The notes under the pieces are model-generated. The model saw only the letters and a list, made by a program, of their open reading frames with translations, ran no database searches and was not told the DNA's origin. DNA of 23,542 nt from Proteobacteria bacterium UBA1858 (GTDB taxonomy: Bacteria; Pseudomonadota; Gammaproteobacteria; UBA4575): the NCBI GenBank assembly GCA_002338385.1, contig DDIE01000052.1:887-24428 (forward strand). The letters run 5' to 3'. Below, in pieces: positions 15,499-23,542 of the stretch. The position numbers and the translations under genes are program-made. The number at the start of each line of letters is the position of its first letter. The first letter of the stretch is position 1.

Positions 15499-16674
15499 TT
15501 GAATAACGTTATGGCCTGTATGCAAGCACGCCCGAGTGTGTTTTTGGCCGCCAATGGATGGCTTAAAACGCTCATTTTAGTGTGTATGAGCACCTCTAGC
15601 CTTGCCCAGGACAGTCCCCAAGCACTGCAAGAGCAGCTCCAGAAAATCGCCCAGAATATCCATCAGCTAGAGCTTCATTTGAGCGAAGATAGTAGCAATT
15701 ACTCGCTTTTAGAGGCAGAATCGCAACAAATAGATAAAGATATGGGGGTTTTGCATGCTGCTCTGCGAGGTTCATTAAGACGTATCGAAAACAGCCAGCA
15801 TGACCTGCAGCTGTTACATGAGCAAAGATACGTGTTGCAAGCACAGCTCGAAGTCCAGACAGAACGTTTTAAACAACAACTCATATCTGCTTATCAATTT
15901 AATGCCCATAGCCGCTGGCAATTCATTCTTAACCAGCAGAGCCTGCAGAATGTCGGCCGTAACAGCGTCATATACAATTATTTGCACCAAGCACAAATTG
16001 AACAAATCACGCGTATTCAGGCCTTAAACACACAACTGCAACAAAACCAACAAGCAGTTCTGGCTAACCAGCAGAATCAGCAACAGCTGCATCTCCAGCA
16101 GCAAGAGCAATATCAGTTACTCGCCCTAGCCAGAGAGCAAAAACAAAAAGCCAAAAATACACTTGCTCAGCTCATCCAAGAAAACACAACAGCCATTCAG
16201 GATCAGCAGAATCAGCAGCGGCAGTTGGCTAACTTGCTCGAGCAACTGAAGCGCCAGCAGGTTGCGGCCAATAAACAGGCATTCAGTCAATTGAAAGGTC
16301 GCCTCAAGTGGCCCGTGCGTGGATCACTCAAGAATAAGTTTGGGGAGCTTAAAATCAGCGCCTCAGGCGTGGACTGGACGGGAGTGAGTCTGGCAGCTGA
16401 AGCAGGGACAGAAATACATGCTATTTTTTCTGGTGAGGTCGTGTTTGCCGATTGGTTTGATCACTATGGCTGGTTAACAATCGTCGATCATGGGGATAAT
16501 TACATGAGTCTGTACGCCCATGCGGAGGGTCTGTACAAAAAAACCGGGGAAAATGTGACACGAGGTGAAGTGATTGCTATTGTCGGAGATTCTGGCGATA
16601 CCGCTAGTCCAAATCTGTATTTTGAGATTCGCCATCAAGGCACACCAGTGGACCCCTCGGTTTGGTGCGGTTGA
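15499..16674 (+). CDS. envC: Murein hydrolase activator EnvC (coiled coil plus degenerate LytM domain)
   Basis: Periplasmic activator of the division amidases AmiA/AmiB, 391 residues. It starts at TTG 15499, because GAGGAA lies 8 bases upstream; the ATG at 15511 is poorly spaced. A signal peptide (cleaved after about SLAQ, residues 34-37) precedes a long Gln-rich coiled coil (about 40-265). The C-terminal LytM/M23 domain (about 275-391) lacks the zinc ligands: SGVDWTG replaces HxGxD and LYFEIRHQG replaces the HxH/LHFE site. This is the mark of EnvC-type activators as opposed to active peptidases. ctpA follows, as in many gammaproteobacteria. The gpmI gene common just before envC is missing here; the ArsR gene takes that place. 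Confidence 0.92.
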   Translation: MNNVMACMQARPSVFLAANGWLKTLILVCMSTSSLAQDSPQALQEQLQKIAQNIHQLELHLSEDSSNYSLLEAESQQIDKDMGVLHAALRGSLRRIENSQHDLQLLHEQRYVLQAQLEVQTERFKQQLISAYQFNAHSRWQFILNQQSLQNVGRNSVIYNYLHQAQIEQITRIQALNTQLQQNQQAVLANQQNQQQLHLQQQEQYQLLALAREQKQKAKNTLAQLIQENTTAIQDQQNQQRQLANLLEQLKRQQVAANKQAFSQLKGRLKWPVRGSLKNKFGELKISASGVDWTGVSLAAEAGTEIHAIFSGEVVFADWFDHYGWLTIVDHGDNYMSLYAHAEGLYKKTGENVTRGEVIAIVGDSGDTASPNLYFEIRHQGTPVDPSVWCG

Positions 16675-16744
16675 TTGCGTGGGCAATAACAGACTGGCAA
16701 TGATACTCGGACACAACACAGCATAATGAGATTTGGAGCAAGCT

Positions 16745-18088
16745 ATGAAAAAGTATAACTATTTTAGTCATCACATCCTCATGGGTTTGGTCTTGACGCT
16801 GGCCATAGTTACTTCCCAGCTCGTGCATGCGCAAGCTGATGATCATCACGCAGCGCAATTACCCCTCGCAGATATCCGTCTGTTCACAGATATTTATGCG
16901 CGGATTAAACAGGAATATGTTGAAGAAGTGGATGATAAAACGCTGCTTGAAGGGGCTATCCGAGGCATGATGAGCAGTCTCGATCCACACTCGGTCTACT
17001 TAAGCTCCGACGCATTCGAGGAACTTAAAATTGGCACTAAAGGCGAGTTCGGGGGCCTAGGTATAGAAGTGGGTATGGAAAACGGACTTGTGCGGGTCAT
17101 CGCGCCAATTGAAGGTACTCCTGCAGACAGAGCCGGGGTCAAAGCGGGGGATATGATCATCAAGCTCGATCAAACGGTGGTCAAGGGACTGACCCTAAAT
17201 GATGCCGTAAAATTAATGCGCGGCAAGCGCGGTAGCGACATACTTCTGACAATTATGCGTGATGGAGAAATCGCACCGCTGGAAATTACCGTGACCCGCG
17301 ATGTCATAACAGTTAAAAGTGTGCGTAGTCGGGTACTGGAGCCGGGCTATGGTTATTTACGTATTTCCAGTTTTCAAGCGAAGACCACGCGCAACGTGAT
17401 TGACGCTATCCAAAAGTTTAATCGACCGGACAAAGAGCGCTTGCAGGGTTTAGTGCTGGATCTGCGCAATAATCCTGGTGGTGTGCTGACGGGTGCTGTT
17501 GGCGTATCGGATGTATTCCTTAATGACGGGCAAATGATAGTGTATACCAAAGGCAGAGGCTCAGATGGTGAGTTGAGCTACAAGGCCAGTACTCCCGACA
17601 TGATGAATAATGCACCCATAGTCATTCTGATCAATGAGGGCTCAGCATCCGCCTCAGAGATTGTCGCAGGTGCCTTGCAAGATCATGGTCGTGCCATCGT
17701 TATGGGTAAGACGTCATTTGGTAAGGGCTCGGTGCAGACTGTGCTGCCATTGCAAGCCAATAACGGGATCAAACTGACAACCTCCAGGTATTACACGCCT
17801 GATGGGCACTCTATTCAGGCACAGGGTATTGAGCCTGATATCTTGGTAGAAGAAGTCGTCGAACAGGGTGCCGTCGACAAAAGCTTTAGATTCGTGCGTG
17901 AATCAGATCTAGAGGGCCATCTGGAGAACAATCAATCATCCGAGAACCAATCCGCATCTGAGCAGCCGGTGGTGAAGAAAATCACCGTACCGGCGGACAG
18001 TGATAATGATGCTGTGCTGGATGAGGCCTTGAATGTATTAAAAGATCTGAGTCAACAGCAGCAGTTAGCTGACAGCCGAACCCCCTAA
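16745..18088 (+). CDS. ctpA: C-terminal processing peptidase, S41A family (CtpA)
   Basis: Exported serine protease of 447 residues from the ATG at 16745, chosen because GGAG lies six bases upstream; a TTG at 16733 would add four residues but lies on that site. A signal peptide ends near VHAQA (residue 31). A tail-specific protease N-terminal helix region (with EGAIRGMMSSLDPHSVYLS) and a PDZ domain follow (GGLGIEVGMENGLVRVIAPI onward, about 98-180). The S41 catalytic part has Ser302 in GSASASEIVAGAL and Lys327 in FGKGSVQ, the Ser-Lys dyad. The tail (about 390-447) is acidic and Gln/Ser-rich. It trims or degrades periplasmic proteins, including cell-wall hydrolases in relatives. It lies 70 bases after envC. 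Confidence 0.93.
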   Translation: MKKYNYFSHHILMGLVLTLAIVTSQLVHAQADDHHAAQLPLADIRLFTDIYARIKQEYVEEVDDKTLLEGAIRGMMSSLDPHSVYLSSDAFEELKIGTKGEFGGLGIEVGMENGLVRVIAPIEGTPADRAGVKAGDMIIKLDQTVVKGLTLNDAVKLMRGKRGSDILLTIMRDGEIAPLEITVTRDVITVKSVRSRVLEPGYGYLRISSFQAKTTRNVIDAIQKFNRPDKERLQGLVLDLRNNPGGVLTGAVGVSDVFLNDGQMIVYTKGRGSDGELSYKASTPDMMNNAPIVILINEGSASASEIVAGALQDHGRAIVMGKTSFGKGSVQTVLPLQANNGIKLTTSRYYTPDGHSIQAQGIEPDILVEEVVEQGAVDKSFRFVRESDLEGHLENNQSSENQSASEQPVVKKITVPADSDNDAVLDEALNVLKDLSQQQQLADSRTP

Positions 18089-18096
18089 ATACATGC

Positions 18097-18132
18097 CGCG
18101 CTTGCGCAACTGTTAGCCCCTCAGCAAGCGCG
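18097..18132 (+). terminator. Hairpin after ctpA, possible terminator
   Basis: A perfect 9-bp stem, CGCGCTTGC (18097-18105) and GCAAGCGCG (18124-18132), encloses an 18-base loop, 8 bases after the ctpA stop. The following sequence (CACTAAGATCGTTTGTTG) lacks a clean T-run, so it may act as an RNA-stabilising or Rho-linked structure and not as a classic intrinsic terminator. Confidence 0.4.
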
Positions 18133-18228
18133 CACTAAGATCGTTTGTTGCAGCGTGCGAACATGCGCGTCTTTCCCTGAATGACAGGCAGTGTAAGCTG
18201 ATGGATATGTATCATTGGCTCATTATCG

Positions 18229-18702
18229 ATGCGGATATCAGGTCTTAGTATTACTGAAATAGTGGTTGTGCTCGCGATCAGCGCATTACTCATCGCTGTG
18301 GCGGTACCTTCATATCGCGCGCTCACCATCAGCAACCAACTTAGCAGTACGATAAATTTATTTGTGGCAACACTGGCTTTAGCGCGGACGCAAGCAGTTA
18401 ATAACACTCAGCGTGTGGCGATTTGCGCCAGTAGTAATGGCCAACAATGCAACACTGAACAGTATGAGCAGGGCTGGATAGTATTTGTTGATCACAATCA
18501 AAACAATAGTAGAGAGGGGTTTGCTGAGACGCTGATATGGGTTCAGGAGGCGTTGCCAGCAGCCTTCAGCTTACGTGCTACAGCCGCTTACAAAAGCCTA
18601 GTGACCACGTTGAGGCTCTTGCAAACGCAGAAAATACCCTCAAACAGGGTGAATATCGTATCCGCCAACTGCAAGCATGTGATCATTTTGATAGTGATCT
18701 AA
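18229..18702 (+). pseudogene. fimT: fimT-type minor pilin, 5' part only, read into foreign sequence
   Basis: The first ~115 codons encode a FimT/GspH pseudopilin. The prepilin site is G|LSITE after a five-residue leader, with a hydrophobic helix EIVVVLAISALLIAVAVPSY and conserved LALARTQAVNNTQRVAIC, GWIVFVDHNQNN and VQEALPAAFSLRA. After about 18585 the frame runs on for ~35 codons of non-family sequence, because another gene's 3' end (pilX-like) has been joined there in a different frame. No ribosome-binding site precedes the ATG. Only the N-terminal domain could be functional, so a pseudogene is the better call. The C-terminal strands of FimT are missing. Confidence 0.7.
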
Positions 18703-18998
18703 GCGACGCGTTGGGCAGTGATCTATACGATCAGATCTGGCGTCAGATTGACTGGAGCAGTCAAGCACATGCAACCGGATATGGTCACTATGTAATACAA
18801 CACCTGGCAACGCTCGTCGCTGCCACACTACAGCCACAACCCACGGGACAGTTATTGATGTTTAAAATCACCGTCCGTGCTACTAGCAATAATGGTAAAG
18901 CACTGGTGTATATTGAGTCAGTATACAACCACGCCAGCACACCTTTGGCTGAGCCCTCTGTATTAGGTCGGCGCAGTTGGCAGCAAGTACGAATATGA
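18537..18998 (+). pseudogene. pilX: pilX-like minor pilin, 3' part only
   Basis: From about 18594 the third frame reads ALANAENTLKQGEYRI, the PilX pattern that follows the membrane helix (AFxAAExALRxGE), and later YVIQHLATLVA and MFKITVRATSNNGKALVYIE, matching the C-terminal strands of PilX. The N-terminal prepilin helix is absent: the sequence upstream belongs to fimT in another frame. The ATG at 18537 lies within the fimT-derived part and is not a natural start. Its stop overlaps the ATG of the pilE-like gene (ATGA), preserving the old coupling. Assignment to PilX rests on pattern recall, not on an alignment. Confidence 0.6.
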
Positions 18999-19384
18999 CT
19001 CTTATCCGCGTGCAGCGGATCGTATTATTGGATACGTCTGGTCTAAGCATCATTGAATGTCTGATTGTGGTGCTGATTATCGCGATTATGAGCGCCCTGA
19101 TCTTGCCAAGTTTTCAACACCACCAACAGAGAGTGCAACGCGCCAATGCGAAAATAGTATTACTAGAACTCATGCATGCTCAGAGACAATACTTTGCTGA
19201 CCACAATAGCTATCACTTAGCGTTGCCAGAGCAAACGGATATGCAGATTGATGGTTATGTGATTGAGCTCAATACCTGTGGAGTGGAGGCTATTAATCAT
19301 TGTGTGGAATTAACTGCGCGTCCCGCAGATCTCAAGCAACTACCGCTGATTTATACATCACGCAATGAAAAATTGAACTGGTGA
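18995..19384 (+). CDS. pilE: Type IV pilin-like protein (PilE-type minor pilin)
   Basis: Protein of 129 residues from the ATG at 18995, which overlaps the pilX-remnant stop. The leader ends in TSG, then L17-S-I-I-E21 gives the prepilin peptidase site with Glu at mature position 5, and the hydrophobic helix CLIVVLIIAIMSALILPSF follows. AKIVLLELMHAQRQYFADHNSY matches the PilE alpha1-C region. Two cysteines in NTCGVEAINHCVEL could form the disulfide loop. The short length and the eroded genes upstream raise doubt whether it is still used. It converges on ispH with no base between the stops, the position pilE has in Pseudomonas. Confidence 0.8.
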   Translation: MTLIRVQRIVLLDTSGLSIIECLIVVLIIAIMSALILPSFQHHQQRVQRANAKIVLLELMHAQRQYFADHNSYHLALPEQTDMQIDGYVIELNTCGVEAINHCVELTARPADLKQLPLIYTSRNEKLNW

Positions 19385-20338
19385 TCAGTTGACAGGCGCG
19401 CGCAATTCTTTGGGTAAGGCAAAGGTTATATTTTCCTCGACTCCGGTAATCTCATTAATTTCACACTGGCATAAATTAGTCAGTGTTGTAATAACTTCCT
19501 TGACCAGCACTTCTGGCGCGGAGGCGCCTGCAGTCACGCCAATACTTTTTTTGCCCGCCAGCCAGCTTTGATTAATGTAAGAGGCGTTATCGATGAGATA
19601 AGACTCAATCCCATTTTTTTCCGCAATTTCACGCAAGCGATTAGAATTAGAACTTGTTTTTGAGCCGATCACTAATAACAAGTCACATTCATTGACCAGC
19701 TGCTTTACGGCATCCTGGCGATTTTGTGTGGCATAACAAATATCATCACGTTTAGGTGTTTGAATATTGGGAAAACGTGCTTTAAGTGCCAGAATTATTT
19801 GCTGAGTATCGTCGACGGATAGGGTCGTCTGAGTGACATAGGAGAGTTCCTCTGGTTTATCAATCTCGATCGTGTAGACATCATCGGTTGACTCCACCAG
19901 CAGGATGCGACCCCCACTATCAACATCACACTGACCCATGGTGCCCTCCACTTCCGGGTGACCTTTATGGCCAATTAACACCGTGTCGCGACCTTGATTG
20001 CAATTACGCACGACCTGCATATGAACTTTTGTGACCAAAGGACAAGTAGCATCAAATACATTCAGTTGACGCCGTTTAGCTTCGGTACGGACTGCTTGTG
20101 CGACGCCATGTGCACTGAATATCACAGTCGCCTGATCAGGCACCTGATCAAGCTCATCGACAAAGACAGCACCTTTTTCACGTAACTTATCCACCACGAA
20201 ACGATTATGTACCACTTCATGGCGCACATAGATTGGTGTACCGAACAGATCGAGTGCGCGCTCCACGATCTCAATTGCGCGATCAACACCAGCACAAAAT
20301 CCACGTGGATTTGCGAGTTTGATTTTAATCGGTTCCAT
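19385..20338 (-). CDS. ispH: 4-hydroxy-3-methylbut-2-enyl diphosphate reductase (IspH)
   Basis: Iron-sulfur enzyme of the last step of the MEP isoprenoid pathway, making IPP and DMAPP. It has 317 residues (E. coli 316). The three cluster cysteines are C15 (RGFCAGVDRA), C99 (DATCPLV) and C201 (DICYATQNRQ). Substrate-site residues H44 in HEVVHN, H77 in FSAHG, and H127/E129 in GHKGHPEVEGT are present. Its start overlaps the lspA 3' end by 14 bases, so it is translated within the ileS-lspA-ispH unit. The fkpB gene that often separates lspA from ispH in related bacteria is absent. Confidence 0.97.
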   Translation of the reverse strand: MEPIKIKLANPRGFCAGVDRAIEIVERALDLFGTPIYVRHEVVHNRFVVDKLREKGAVFVDELDQVPDQATVIFSAHGVAQAVRTEAKRRQLNVFDATCPLVTKVHMQVVRNCNQGRDTVLIGHKGHPEVEGTMGQCDVDSGGRILLVESTDDVYTIEIDKPEELSYVTQTTLSVDDTQQIILALKARFPNIQTPKRDDICYATQNRQDAVKQLVNECDLLLVIGSKTSSNSNRLREIAEKNGIESYLIDNASYINQSWLAGKKSIGVTAGASAPEVLVKEVITTLTNLCQCEINEITGVEENITFALPKELRAPVN

Positions 20339-20843
20339 GGGCTCGATTTTCTCGTAGTATTTGGATGAAAAGCAAGCCAGTGCCGAGGCAAATCAAAATA
20401 TCGGCCACATTAAATGTTGGCCAATGGCAACTGATCTGTGCCCAGCTAAAGAACAGCGGTAAACACTGTGCAGTACTGCTGTAATAGATATCGATGAAGT
20501 CTGTCACTTGGGCAAATACAATCCGATCAATGAGATTACCTAAGCCACCACTCACAATCAGAACTAGGGCGCGAGCGGTATTGATTTGGTCGGGTTTTAA
20601 TTGGCTCAGCCAACGTAAAATATAGATACAAATTGCACTTGCCAGGAAAACGAAAAACCAGCGTTGCCAACCTCCAGCTTCACTCAACAGACTAAATGCA
20701 GCACCTTGATTATACGTCAGCATAAGATTGACTGAGGGCAATAATTCGACTGGTGTGGCATAGCTGAGTAAGGTTTCAGCTAGGCGCTTAGTCGCCTGAT
20801 CAAAAGCCGTTAACAGGCCAATCGAGAGCAGCCACTTACGCAT
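20325..20843 (-). CDS. lspA: Lipoprotein signal peptidase (LspA)
   Basis: Inner-membrane aspartyl protease that removes the signal peptide from diacylglyceryl prolipoproteins. The ATG at 20843 gives 172 residues and overlaps the ileS end by 8 bases; the open frame further upstream lies within ileS and is rejected. Four hydrophobic segments are visible, with conserved DQATK (15-19), NQGAAFSLL (45-53), GNLIDR (102-107), VTDFID (113-118) and FNVADILI (144-151), which hold the catalytic aspartates. The stretch between DFID and FNVAD is 25 residues against 10 in E. coli, an insertion of about 15 in the periplasmic loop beside the active site. Confidence 0.93.
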   Translation of the reverse strand: MRKWLLSIGLLTAFDQATKRLAETLLSYATPVELLPSVNLMLTYNQGAAFSLLSEAGGWQRWFFVFLASAICIYILRWLSQLKPDQINTARALVLIVSGGLGNLIDRIVFAQVTDFIDIYYSSTAQCLPLFFSWAQISCHWPTFNVADILICLGTGLLFIQILRENRAHGTD

Positions 20844-23542
20844 AATGCCGGACTTCACCTGCACCTTCGATGTTATCAATACAGCGTCCACATAACTCAG
20901 GATGCTCAGGATGCTGACCAACATCTGCACGCAGATGCCAACAACGGGTACATTTCTTGTATTGGCATTTACTGATCGACAGAACGATATGTTGATTATC
21001 CGTCAGATCGAATGTTTCAGCATTGGCATGTTGTGCTGTCAGGGCATGCACGTCTGCGCTGGAGGTGATCATTACAAAACGTAACTCGTCACCGAGTTTT
21101 GCCAAGGTACTCAGTATTTTAGGTGAACAATAAATAGCGACACTGGATTCCAGTGCTGAGCCGATCAGTCCTTGCTCACGCGCTTCCTCCAGGCGTTTGA
21201 GAACGACTTGACGCACTTCAAAAATTGCTTGCCAGGCAGCATCGTTGAGTGGTTCGTCAGGCTGCAGCGTGGCCAACTGGTCATACCACTGGGTAGTAAA
21301 AATAGTCTGCTCTGTATTACCAGGTATGTGCTGTAAGGCCTCTTCAGCGGTAAAGCTGAGGATGGGCGCCAGCCAGCGTAATAGCGCCTGCGCAATATGA
21401 TAGGTGGCTGTCTGCGCAGACCTACGCGCTACACTGTGAGTCGGTGTGGTGTAAACACGATCTTTGATAATGTCTAGATATAGCCCACCCAAATCACTGA
21501 TGCAGAAATTATGCAGAGTTTGATAGAGTTGATGAAATTCATAGCGTTCATAGTGACCGATGACCTGCTCTTGTAGCTGCGCTGTGGTATGAATGATCCA
21601 GCGATCGAGAGCAACCATATCAGCAAAATCAACAGCATCCCGAGCGGGATCAAAGCCGTGTAAGTTAGACAGTAAATAGCGGACCGTATTACGCATACGT
21701 CGATAAGAATCAGCAGTGCGTTTTAAAATTTCATCAGACACACTCATTTCGGTGCTGATATCGCTGGAGGCTACCCACAGGCGGAGGATATCAGCGCCCA
21801 ATGATTTAAATATTTTTTGTGGCGCAATTACATTACCCAGTGACTTGGACATTTTGCGACCGCTGGCATCGACCGTGAAGCCATGAGTTAAGACAGTCTT
21901 GTAGGGAGCGCAATTATTAATGGCTACGCTGGTTTTCAGAGAGGACTGAAACCAACCGCGATGCTGATCAGAACCCTCCAGATAAAGGTCAGCAGGAAAG
22001 TCTAACGTGGACTGCGCTTGGATAACTGAGTCATGGGTCACACCAGAATCGAACCACACATCGAGAGTGTCTACTGATTTCACATAATGATCTGCCTGTG
22101 CGCCGAGCAGCTCGGTGGCATCAAGATCAAACCAGGCTTGAATGCCCTCTTGTTCGATACGTTGTGCCACCTGTTCCATCAGCTTGGGCGTATCGGGGTG
22201 GGGCTCCTGAGTATCTCTATGGACAAATAAGGGAATCGGAACTCCCCATGTACGCTGGCGCGAAATGCACCAGTCGGGACTATTGGCAAGCATGCTATTG
22301 ATCCGCGTTTTACCCCAACCGGGTAACCAGCTGACTTTTTCTACTTCTTGCAAACAGTGCGCTAATAAATTATTTTTCTGCATACTGATAAACCACTGTG
22401 GCGTGGCACGGAAGATCAGAGGGGTCTTGGTGCGCCAGCAATGGGGAAAGCTATGCTGAATTTTATGCTGGCAGGCCAGCTTATTGTTGCTGGCGAGTAA
22501 TTCAATCACTGCCGGTTCAACTTTGTGCACATGCTGCCCGGCAAATATGTCTACACTGTCGCGATAGACACCATTATCGTCAACGATATTCAAAGTCCCC
22601 AAGCCATATTGATTGCCGACCACAAAGTCATCCATACCGTGATCGGGCGCCGTGTGAACAGCACCTGTGCCTGCTTCGGTAGTGACATGGTGGCCAAGTA
22701 TGACAGGCACCTGGTTGGGGTAGAAAGGATGTTGCAGGAGGAGGTTTTCCAAAACTGCCCCCTGACAGCGGCCGACTACCTGATAATCTTCAATTTGATA
22801 GCGTGCCATGGTGGCCGCGAGCAGATCACTCGCGAGTAATAAATATTCATTGTTCACCTGACACAAGACATACTCAAAGTCAGGATGCAGACTGACCGCT
22901 TGGTTAGCAGGTAATGTCCAGGGCGTGGTCGTCCAGATGACAATGTGGGCCGTCATATTCTCCTGCGCATCTGGGAAATGTTTTTTAAATGCCGCTTGAT
23001 CAGAGACAGTGAACTTGACATCAATGGCATAAGAGGTTTTGTCTTGGTACTCCACCTCGGCTTCAGCCAACGCCGAACCACTCGCGACACTCCAGTAAAC
23101 CGGTTTAAAGCCACGCTCCAGATGACCATTGGCAATAATTTTAGCCAGTGCGCGCACCGTATCGGCTTCAACCTGAAAATTCATTGTCAGATAAGGGTTT
23201 TGCCAATCCGCAAACACCCCCAGACGGATGAAGTCCTGACACTGACGCTCGACCTGTTTTTGAGCATATTCCCGACAGGCTTGGCGAAATTCTTTTGCAG
23301 TGATTTTATGCCCGGGCTTACCTTTCTTCTTCTCGACCATCACTTCTATCGGTAGTCCATGACAGTCCCAGCCAGGGATGAACGGACTATCATAGCCGTC
23401 CAGAGTCTTGCTCTTAACAATTATATCTTTAAGAATCTTATTCACCGCGTGGCCAATATGAATATCACCATTCGCATACGGAGGGCCGTCATGCAAAGTG
23501 AATTTCTTCGTTCTAGTGCTGCAGACTTGACGGATGTGTTGG
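20836..23542 (-). CDS. ileS: Isoleucine--tRNA ligase (5' end outside window)
   Basis: Class I synthetase charging tRNA-Ile, with editing of valine. About 901 codons are visible. The frame stays open to the window edge, reading QHIRQVCSTRTKKFTLHDG before the first signature, so only some 40 N-terminal residues are missing compared with the E. coli protein (938 aa). The apparent start near 23496 is an internal TTG leucine codon. HIGH is in GDIHIGHAVNK, the editing domain has TTPWTLPANQA, and KMSKS is in GRKMSKSLGN. The C-terminal zinc-binding domain is intact (CTRCWH ... CGRC), marking the usual bacterial type. lspA starts inside its last codons. Confidence 0.98.
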   Translation of the reverse strand, partial: QHIRQVCSTRTKKFTLHDGPPYANGDIHIGHAVNKILKDIIVKSKTLDGYDSPFIPGWDCHGLPIEVMVEKKKGKPGHKITAKEFRQACREYAQKQVERQCQDFIRLGVFADWQNPYLTMNFQVEADTVRALAKIIANGHLERGFKPVYWSVASGSALAEAEVEYQDKTSYAIDVKFTVSDQAAFKKHFPDAQENMTAHIVIWTTTPWTLPANQAVSLHPDFEYVLCQVNNEYLLLASDLLAATMARYQIEDYQVVGRCQGAVLENLLLQHPFYPNQVPVILGHHVTTEAGTGAVHTAPDHGMDDFVVGNQYGLGTLNIVDDNGVYRDSVDIFAGQHVHKVEPAVIELLASNNKLACQHKIQHSFPHCWRTKTPLIFRATPQWFISMQKNNLLAHCLQEVEKVSWLPGWGKTRINSMLANSPDWCISRQRTWGVPIPLFVHRDTQEPHPDTPKLMEQVAQRIEQEGIQAWFDLDATELLGAQADHYVKSVDTLDVWFDSGVTHDSVIQAQSTLDFPADLYLEGSDQHRGWFQSSLKTSVAINNCAPYKTVLTHGFTVDASGRKMSKSLGNVIAPQKIFKSLGADILRLWVASSDISTEMSVSDEILKRTADSYRRMRNTVRYLLSNLHGFDPARDAVDFADMVALDRWIIHTTAQLQEQVIGHYERYEFHQLYQTLHNFCISDLGGLYLDIIKDRVYTTPTHSVARRSAQTATYHIAQALLRWLAPILSFTAEEALQHIPGNTEQTIFTTQWYDQLATLQPDEPLNDAAWQAIFEVRQVVLKRLEEAREQGLIGSALESSVAIYCSPKILSTLAKLGDELRFVMITSSADVHALTAQHANAETFDLTDNQHIVLSISKCQYKKCTRCWHLRADVGQHPEHPELCGRCIDNIEGAGEVRHYA

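Noticed and set aside
16030..16270. CAG/CAA-rich stretch as a DNA repeat array
   Set aside because: It is the Gln-rich coiled coil of EnvC; there is no regular repeat unit.
18537..18590. ATG 18537 as a genuine gene start
   Set aside because: These bases encode conserved FimT residues in the other frame; PilX-like sequence begins only near 18594.
20844..20930. LspA extension upstream into ileS
   Set aside because: The frame is a shadow of the ileS zinc-binding domain; ATG 20843 gives a normal LspA N-terminus.
21165..23355. Several open frames of 60-136 codons within ileS on both strands
   Set aside because: They are out-of-frame shadows of a highly conserved synthetase and show no domain or ribosome-binding site.

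Overview
The window reads as chromosomal DNA of a gammaproteobacterium. The grounds are gene order and gene type: glyQ-glyS-gmhB-plsC, glnA-(DUF4124 gene)-ntrB-ntrC, rhodanese(yibN)-grxC-secB-gpsA next to divergent envC-ctpA, and ileS-lspA-ispH convergent with a minor-pilin locus. All of these neighbourhoods are known from Pseudomonas or the enterics. Genus cannot be resolved from the sequence alone. Genes are tightly packed with many short overlaps. No phage, insertion sequence, CRISPR array, rRNA or tRNA was seen.

Layout. 1-150: C-terminal tail of an unrecognised + strand gene. 161-1918 (-): SulP anion permease. 2064-6323 (-): glyQ, glyS, gmhB, plsC, a translationally coupled cluster. 6324-6721: a long regulatory region with a textbook nitrogen-regulated promoter (two NtrC dyads 31 bp apart plus a sigma-54 -24/-12 element) driving glnA (6722-8131), which ends in a strong intrinsic terminator. 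8237-8761: secreted DUF4124-type protein. 8769-8801: a perfect 33-bp palindrome with an NtrC-type operator at its core. 8914-11402: ntrB and ntrC. Together this is a self-contained nitrogen-control module in which the regulators are encoded beside their target.

11421-12828: a class 1B-type dihydroorotate dehydrogenase (-) and trmL (+), whose start codons overlap head to head. 12825-15404 (-): an ArsR-family regulator followed by rhodanese, glutaredoxin 3, secB and gpsA. The regulator has the cysteine pair (C41/C107) of SqrR/BigR persulfide sensors, so a sulfane-sulfur/redox-controlled operon is plausible. 15499-18088 (+): envC (amidase activator with a degenerate LytM site) and ctpA-type S41 protease.

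18229-19384 (+): remains of the Pseudomonas-like fimT-fimU-pilV-pilW-pilX-pilY1-pilY2-pilE locus. A fimT 5' part is joined out of frame to a pilX 3' part, followed by an intact-looking pilE-like gene; the genes between are missing. 19385-23542 (-): ispH, lspA and 5'-truncated ileS, without the fkpB that often sits between lspA and ispH.

Most genes are ordinary housekeeping genes. The most interesting signals are the chimeric pilin scar, the ArsR persulfide-sensor candidate, the two NtrC-controlled regions, and the CATG start overlap of a class 1B pyrD with trmL. I found no clearly new defence or mobile system.
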